This document shows, one piece after another, positions 58,986 to 64,000 of a stretch of 64,000 nucleotides of DNA. Both the position numbers and the translations under genes were made by a program. The stretch is from assembly GCA_036346225.1 (NCBI GenBank), contig JARFIW010001088.1, positions 3,257,001 through 3,321,000 on the forward strand. Reading direction: 5' to 3'. The notes under the pieces were generated by a model. It had not been told where the DNA came from. It made no database searches and was given only the letters and a program-made list of their open reading frames with translations. The DNA comes from Platerodrilus igneus. Its lineage: Eukaryota; Arthropoda; Insecta; Coleoptera; Lycidae. How positions within the stretch are numbered: the first letter of the stretch is position 1; each line of letters starts with the position of its first letter.

Positions 58986-59580
58986 TTTCGATTTTTTTAT
59001 GTATATTGGAATCTTATTCAAATTTGATTGTGATAACTAAAAAATGAATATATCTTCCCACATTGTACTGGTACATTAGTAAATACGTTTTCTATTACCG
59101 TGTTAAAAATTTTTTTTTCAGCAACTGTCAAAAAAACTTGCAGTTTCCGATGTCTATGACTCAATAGCTACTATCCCTATTAAAATCAAAATTTTAGCTT
59201 TGAAAATGTAGGAGAACACGGGGAGGACGGTCATTTTTGGCACATTTTGAGCTATTTCATGAAGACTACTGGACCGAAAATTATAAAAAAAATATTTTTA
59301 GAAGCCTTTTAGAATCCTCTTTCAAATGATACCTCATACGATATATTTATTAAAACTTTTTTTTTGACAGAATTAACCCCTGCCATTTTAATCTAAAAAT
59401 ATTTTTTTTTATTTTCTGACTGTCGATATATGTGCGCGCCATAAAAACCTAGCACTGTGCCAAATTTCAAATTACTACGTTACATAGTTTTCGAGAAAAA
59501 CTTCTATGACAGACGAACGTACGGACATGAGAGTGATCTTATAAAGGTTCCGTTATATCGTATAAGGTACGGAACCCTAA

Positions 59581-60710
59581 AAAGTAGAAACCATTTAGTG
59601 TATAAACGTTTCTTTACTCAAGAGTTCCGTTGTTATACACCTAGCCTCGCACCTGCAAAAAAGGGTAACTATTTAAATCAAAGGAATCACTATTTGCGTC
59701 ACTGGATATCTTACGAAATTTATAAAAAATATACCACTGTGTCACCGCCGTACGGATACTGGATTTTATATACCTCTTGTGTCGGTATATATGATTGAAA
59801 TTTGTAATGACATTTGGTATACTTTTTTTGGGTAGGTTTTTATGATTGATAATTCTTCGTTCGTAATTACTTCATGTTGTTTAGAGCCACAAAAGTAAGA
59901 ATGATTGTCAAAATTTATACATCTATTTAATGGAATGTTTATCAGTACAATTTTAATTGACATTTAAATTTCTAAATCGCCACCAATTAATTTTAGGCAT
60001 TTATAACATTTTAGTAACAAGTCTCGGTATCATCGTAGAGATCAGATCTGGTGTCTTCGATTTACACTAATAATTAAATTTATTTTATAATAATTACGGT
60101 ATGTCAAGTTACGTGTTCAAAAATTGATCGAATTAAATATTTAGTTGATTTCTATTAAGAATTAATGTAGAAACTAAATTTAATACGTTGAGTTTTTAAA
60201 TAATTCGCTTATTTAGAAAAACATCTTTATATTCAAAACAAATATCTTCTAAAATAAAATTATCTGGCTTGGACAACAAAAGAGAATTCTTATTACAACA
60301 CTCATTAGCTCTTTTCTTTGCGAGGTATGTGACAAACCTTGAAAAGGCGGGCGCCCAATACAAAGGTATCCCATTAAGGGCCTCCTAACATAAATTCTGT
60401 ATCTCAGCGAAACGGGTAGAACGCATGTTCTGAGGAGTGTTAACAAAAACCAAAGGATTCCACTTCAAACGATGTGCGGTTGGAAACTTTTTGTCTTATC
60501 CAAATCACTGCTCCGACACGCCTTCACATGATTGCTGCCGTATTTATTTTATAGGAAAAACTATTTTTTATAATTGAAACGTAAAAGATACCTTCTGGTT
60601 GGTATTTACTTTACATCATTATCTGTAACGTTTATAAGTTTTATAACCGACGATATATTGAAGAATGATTAGCTTGACGTATTATAAAATAATTTCATAA
60701 CTTAGAATAA
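59581..60710. other. Stretch without a recognised gene
   Basis: Open frames at 59457-59798 (plus) and 60446-60249 (minus) show no family motif. Confidence 0.4.
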
Positions 60711-60885
60711 CTTCACAGCCACATAACTTCATTACTTTACAACTTCACAATTTCACAACTTCACAACTACACAACTTCACAACTTCACAACTGCAGAACT
60801 TCACAACTTCACAACTTCACAACTTCACAACTTCACAACTACACAACTACACAACTTCGTAACTTCACAACTTCATAACTGCGGT
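60711..60885. repeat. 10-bp minisatellite
   Basis: About 17 tandem copies of ACAACTTCAC with variants (ACAACTACAC, GTAACTTCAC, ATAACTTCAT) fill this stretch. They have no coding meaning. Confidence 0.95.
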
Positions 60886-61445
60886 GCAGAAAACTGAGAA
60901 ATTAGACAGGGTTTTCAAATAAGCATAATATACGAATCACTGGTTAATAGTGCCCTATTTTCTATCGTACAAATATTTAAGTGAAACACCAACTCATGGC
61001 GATTCTCCAGTCTGCTGTCTTAGAACTAGGGAAAGACATCCTCGTTCCTTAACAGATAAACAGCGACTAACTTGTTTGGACGCCACAAATGAGCGTAGCA
61101 TAGCGAAGCATACAACACCAGGCGCGGCCTTGAATCGAAAACTGTACAATTTTCGTAATGACCTTATTTGAACTCGGACAAATTTAATTTTTTGACGGTT
61201 TTAGAAAAATGAAACTTTATTTAAAGGGAACATGAATACATCGAGTGTTTTGTAAGTGTATTGTATTAATTATTTTACCAAAATAAAAATTAGTGGAACT
61301 AAAAATAGTTTATATCAAAAATATCTAGTAATAGAGGATTTGGAAAATAATCATGTTTCACTGTCACTAGAGAACGATATTGCGACATGATTGAAAACTT
61401 GTAGACGCCAGAACTGCATACTTTGGGCTTAACTAACACGTGGTT
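60886..61445. other. Stretch without a recognised gene
   Basis: A plus open frame at 60950-61171 has a basic composition but no motif I can assign. Confidence 0.35.
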
Positions 61446-61790
61446 TGTTACGTGCCAATTGGCACTTAAACATTGTTTTTAGTTTAATTCTGATGTGCGG
61501 AAGTTTCGCGCCATAAATTTAAAAAACTAGGCGCGTATTTCCGCTACGTCACAGTGCGTTTGCGCCAGATCGCGCGACGCGAGTGGAGTAGGAAAAAAGT
61601 GGGGACAAGTGTTTCCGTGACTTTATGTAACGTGGCTTTTTTGCCAGAACCTTCGAGTGGAGTGGACGTTTTTCGGTAACGTATCGTTAGCTTTATCTAT
61701 GTAGATTCCCTTGCCTAATTGTCTTTGTTTGTCGCCTTTACCATGTTTCCTGTCCATTCCCTACATAGGTAGGTGATAATTTGCAGCCGT
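61446..61790 (+). mobile_element. Candidate 5' LTR of the right-edge retrotransposon
   Basis: It starts TGTTACGTGCC, with a palindrome GTGCCAATTGGCAC, and ends just before TGGCGAACTGTAAC. It is CpG-richer than the surrounding DNA. A TG start, a plausible primer site and a downstream gag on the same strand support an LTR. The matching 3' LTR would lie beyond the window, so the limits are tentative. Confidence 0.35.
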
Positions 61791-61808
61791 TGGCGAACTG
61801 TAACTGCA
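61791..61808 (+). promoter_or_regulatory. Candidate primer binding site
   Basis: TGGCGAACTGTAACTGCA begins with TGG and follows the candidate LTR. Its relation to a particular tRNA was not established. Confidence 0.35.
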
Positions 61809-63191
61809 CGACCCTGGATGAACGAGCCCATGACTGCCGGAGCTGGTCCGAACGTTTTGGAAGAGCGTTGAGCGTACCATCTTTAACTACCTAAAAAGGG
61901 CCCTCCGTAGCCCTGATGGACTTTAATAGAGGCCAACTTTAGCTCAACCCCGCAGGACGTTCGGATTTCTGAAGTAGTCCCTTGTTTAATTTGTTCGCTG
62001 ATATGAACTATTGTTTTAAATTTATATTTCCGATTATTGCGTCTTAAATTTGTGCATTGGTGACGTCATTGATAGATAAGCGCGCCAAATCTGTAAAAAG
62101 TTAGCGCTACCATCCGCCAGTGTCGTCGCTCGCTTTTTTATATCGCGCTTGCGCGATGTATTTATCGACTTTTTAACTGTAGATTATCGATGTTTTTAAA
62201 CTGTAAGAATTTGGGTTTAAATCGTAAGAAAATTGCGCCTTTAATGTGTGAGGTTATATTTCCTTTATAAACATACAATGTATTAACTAATGTTATTTAA
62301 AAAAAGCTTTTTCACTAAAAAATCAATTATCTAATATCTGTGACCTTGAAAACTTATATTCGCGTTTTGGAACACGCCACATTTTTTTAGATGTCAAAAT
62401 CAGTTGCTATAGTAATTAAAGGTGAATACCGCCATTTTGTAATTAAAAATTTAGTTGTGTTATAAAATGTGTTTTAATATAATGTTAGTTTAATTTTCAA
62501 TGTGGGATGTGTTTGTTCACTTCAGTTGTATTGTGTGATTGGTTTATTTTTGGATTCATATATGAACTTTCGGGACGAATCGATCGTTTAACCCTACTTT
62601 TATGCACGTAAGTATATAAATAAATAAGCATTTAACTAATTTGCATCCCTTAAACACCGTTTATTACGAAAATTATCTATTTATATCAGATTAAAACATA
62701 ACCCTTGCTGTTTTAAAAAAAACTGTACCTAAATTATCTTGTCTGTTTACAAAAAAAAGTGCTTTAGTCATTTACCTATTTATTTTAATATTTTAATTAC
62801 CTTTATAAGAAACTTTGTGTTTAAAAGCATAATGTAACGATTTGACCTTTAGAATATCTTTTGAAAATGCTAGATTAACAGTTCTTGTTTTATTTGTTAA
62901 ATAACACATTACCTACGTGTTTTTAAAATTTGGAGTGTCTTTTTGTAGTTTATCAATGATATATCCCTTTATTAAATACTAACCTTGCCCGCATATAGTT
63001 TTAAACGTGTTTCTTTAGTTTTTTGGTTACTTAGCGTGATAAAATTTGAATATTATTCCTTACGAATGCTTTCATAGGAAGTTTTCACCGTTAAATATCT
63101 TTATCGTATTGACTTGAAGTAGCTTTACCGTTTTTTACCTTCTGATTTACCTCAGTATTGTATACCTGATATATTTTGTCTCAAATATTAA
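61809..63191 (+). other. Long leader between candidate LTR and gag
   Basis: About 1.4 kb without coding frames. A donor-like CACGTAAGTA near 62605 could start an intron upstream of gag, but no convincing acceptor precedes the gag frame. Confidence 0.3.
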
Positions 63192-64000
63192 TCCAACATA
63201 AATATTTCACATCTAAAATCTCTCGAGCTCATCTACGAGATTGAGTGCAGAAATATTACCCCTGCATCAAATCAAAATGATCGTCGATCACAACTTAGAG
63301 CCATTTTAGCCCAGGAAATGAAAGGCGTCGCCATTTTAAAGAAAATCGTTTCCGATTGGCCTCACAACGTATCTGAAATTAAACTGTCTTTGGACGAAAT
63401 ATTTGGTATAATAAATAGAATAGATCCTAGTCCCAGCGATATCGAGCTGAGGCGCTTGGTTTCGAGAATAATGCATGTCAAACAGCGTATAGAATTATTG
63501 TCCTTATATGACGATGAACAAGCGACCCAAGCTAAACAAAATTTATTGTCGGAAATATTATTACTTGAAGGGATTGTTCTTGAAAGACTTAATCCAAATG
63601 CAGACGCAGATATATCGTTACCGTTTTCAAATCTCGTACTTGCTCAACCTAAACCATTAGGAAAATCCATACCTGTTTACAAATGGGGTCTCACTTTTCA
63701 AGGGTTTGACTTGCAAGTTTCCTTATCGTCTTTCCTTGACCGTATTATTGATTTCAAAATCTCTCGCAAGTGTACCGATCAGGACTTATTTGTTTCAGCA
63801 GGTGAGTTGTTTTCAGACTCCGCGTTGATCTGGTACCGAAACATCCGAGACCAAATTTCTACCTGGGAGGAGTTAGTTGCGTGCCTAAAACGAGATTTTC
63901 TTCCGCATGGTTATATTACCGACCTTTGGAACGAGATACGAAATCGAACCCAAGGTCCTGACGAAAATGTTGTTTCCTTCATTACCTCATTAGAAGCTTT
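63192..64000 (+). CDS. Retrotransposon Gag-like protein, runs off the right edge (partial)
   Basis: One frame is open from after a taa at 63189-63191 to the window end, about 269 codons. It reads LKSLELIYEIECRNI, then VSRIMHVKQRIELL, IPVYKWGLTFQGFDLQVSLS, FLDRIIDFKISRKC, SAGELFSDSALIWYRNIRDQ and LKRDFLPHGYITDLWNEI..RTQGPDENV. The SALIWYR-(N)-I and (L)F..LRR.F.P...D..LW.EI..RTQG order is the capsid region of insect Ty3/gypsy Gag proteins. No ATG precedes the conserved start; the first in-frame ATG is at 63318, which would remove the usual N-terminal segment. The start codon may therefore be mutated or come from an upstream exon. No internal stop is seen, unlike every other long element frame in this window, so this may be the youngest element here. 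Confidence 0.82.

Larger units (their letters stand above)
55484..59580. mobile_element. Element bounded by 15-bp inverted repeats, filled with nested RTE copies
   Basis: TTAGGGTTCCGTACC at 55484-55498 is exactly inverted at 59566-59580 (GGTACGGAACCCTAA). The right inner flank (GACAGACGAACGTACGGACA, then TTATAAAGGTTCCG) resembles repeats common in insect genomes that end in GGTACGGAACCCTAAAAA. No transposase belonging to it was seen; the interior from 55566 to about 58985 is later RTE material. The original element is probably the outer ~80 bases on the left plus ~590 on the right. It could also be two separate half elements. Confidence 0.5.

Noticed and set aside
60711..60885. Regular 10-bp repeat as a regulatory array
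   Set aside because: A simple minisatellite with sequence drift and no neighbouring gene.

Overview
The window is eukaryotic and almost certainly from an insect. It is AT-rich, has no operons, ribosome-binding-site organisation or long intact host gene, and is packed with decayed transposable elements of insect type: piggyBac, a mariner-related DDE element, RTE, R1-like and another APE-type LINE, a Penelope-like element, Ty3/gypsy and a tRNA-derived SINE. The order cannot be fixed from the sequence. No convincing intact host protein-coding gene was found; nearly all recognisable coding sequence is transposon-derived and carries frameshifts or stops.

Layout. 1-7 kb: a CA-rich tandem repeat and, on the minus strand, a broken transposase-like gene in two pieces (6840-6540 and 4500-3090). 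7.4-12.4 kb: RTE 3'-end derivatives (one split by a SINE) around a frameshifted piggyBac transposase (8940-10655) ending at a TTAA. 12.4-15 kb: nothing recognised. About 15-39.3 kb: a cluster of eight related LTR-like units of about 1.5-2.4 kb in alternating orientation, most bordered by (TA)n and carrying one to three copies of a primer-binding-site-like motif. Only the rightmost (33.6 kb, plus) is followed by gag-pol (35.9-38.5 kb). A nearly full-length RTE (22856-26683, 11-bp target duplication) is nested in one unit and a Penelope fragment lies between two.

39.3-52.8 kb: LINE remnants on both strands, two more SINEs, a two-copy roughly 240-bp repeat, and an unidentified minus-strand gene of about 300 codons (49536-48620) with one frameshift. 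52.8-55.5 kb: a mariner-related element with about 197-bp terminal inverted repeats, whose transposase is split by a second inverted-repeat element filled with a roughly 30-bp minisatellite. 55.5-59.6 kb: an element bounded by 15-bp inverted repeats holding a 5'-truncated minus-strand RTE and RTE derivatives. 59.6-64 kb: a 10-bp minisatellite, a CpG-richer block with a candidate LTR and primer binding site, and an open gag frame running off the right edge.

The genes do not form a pathway; they are layers of independent insertions. The two most unusual structures are the alternating LTR-like cluster with repeated primer-site modules, and the minisatellite foldback element inside the mariner-like transposase. 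Homology calls rest on reading the sequence, without database searches.
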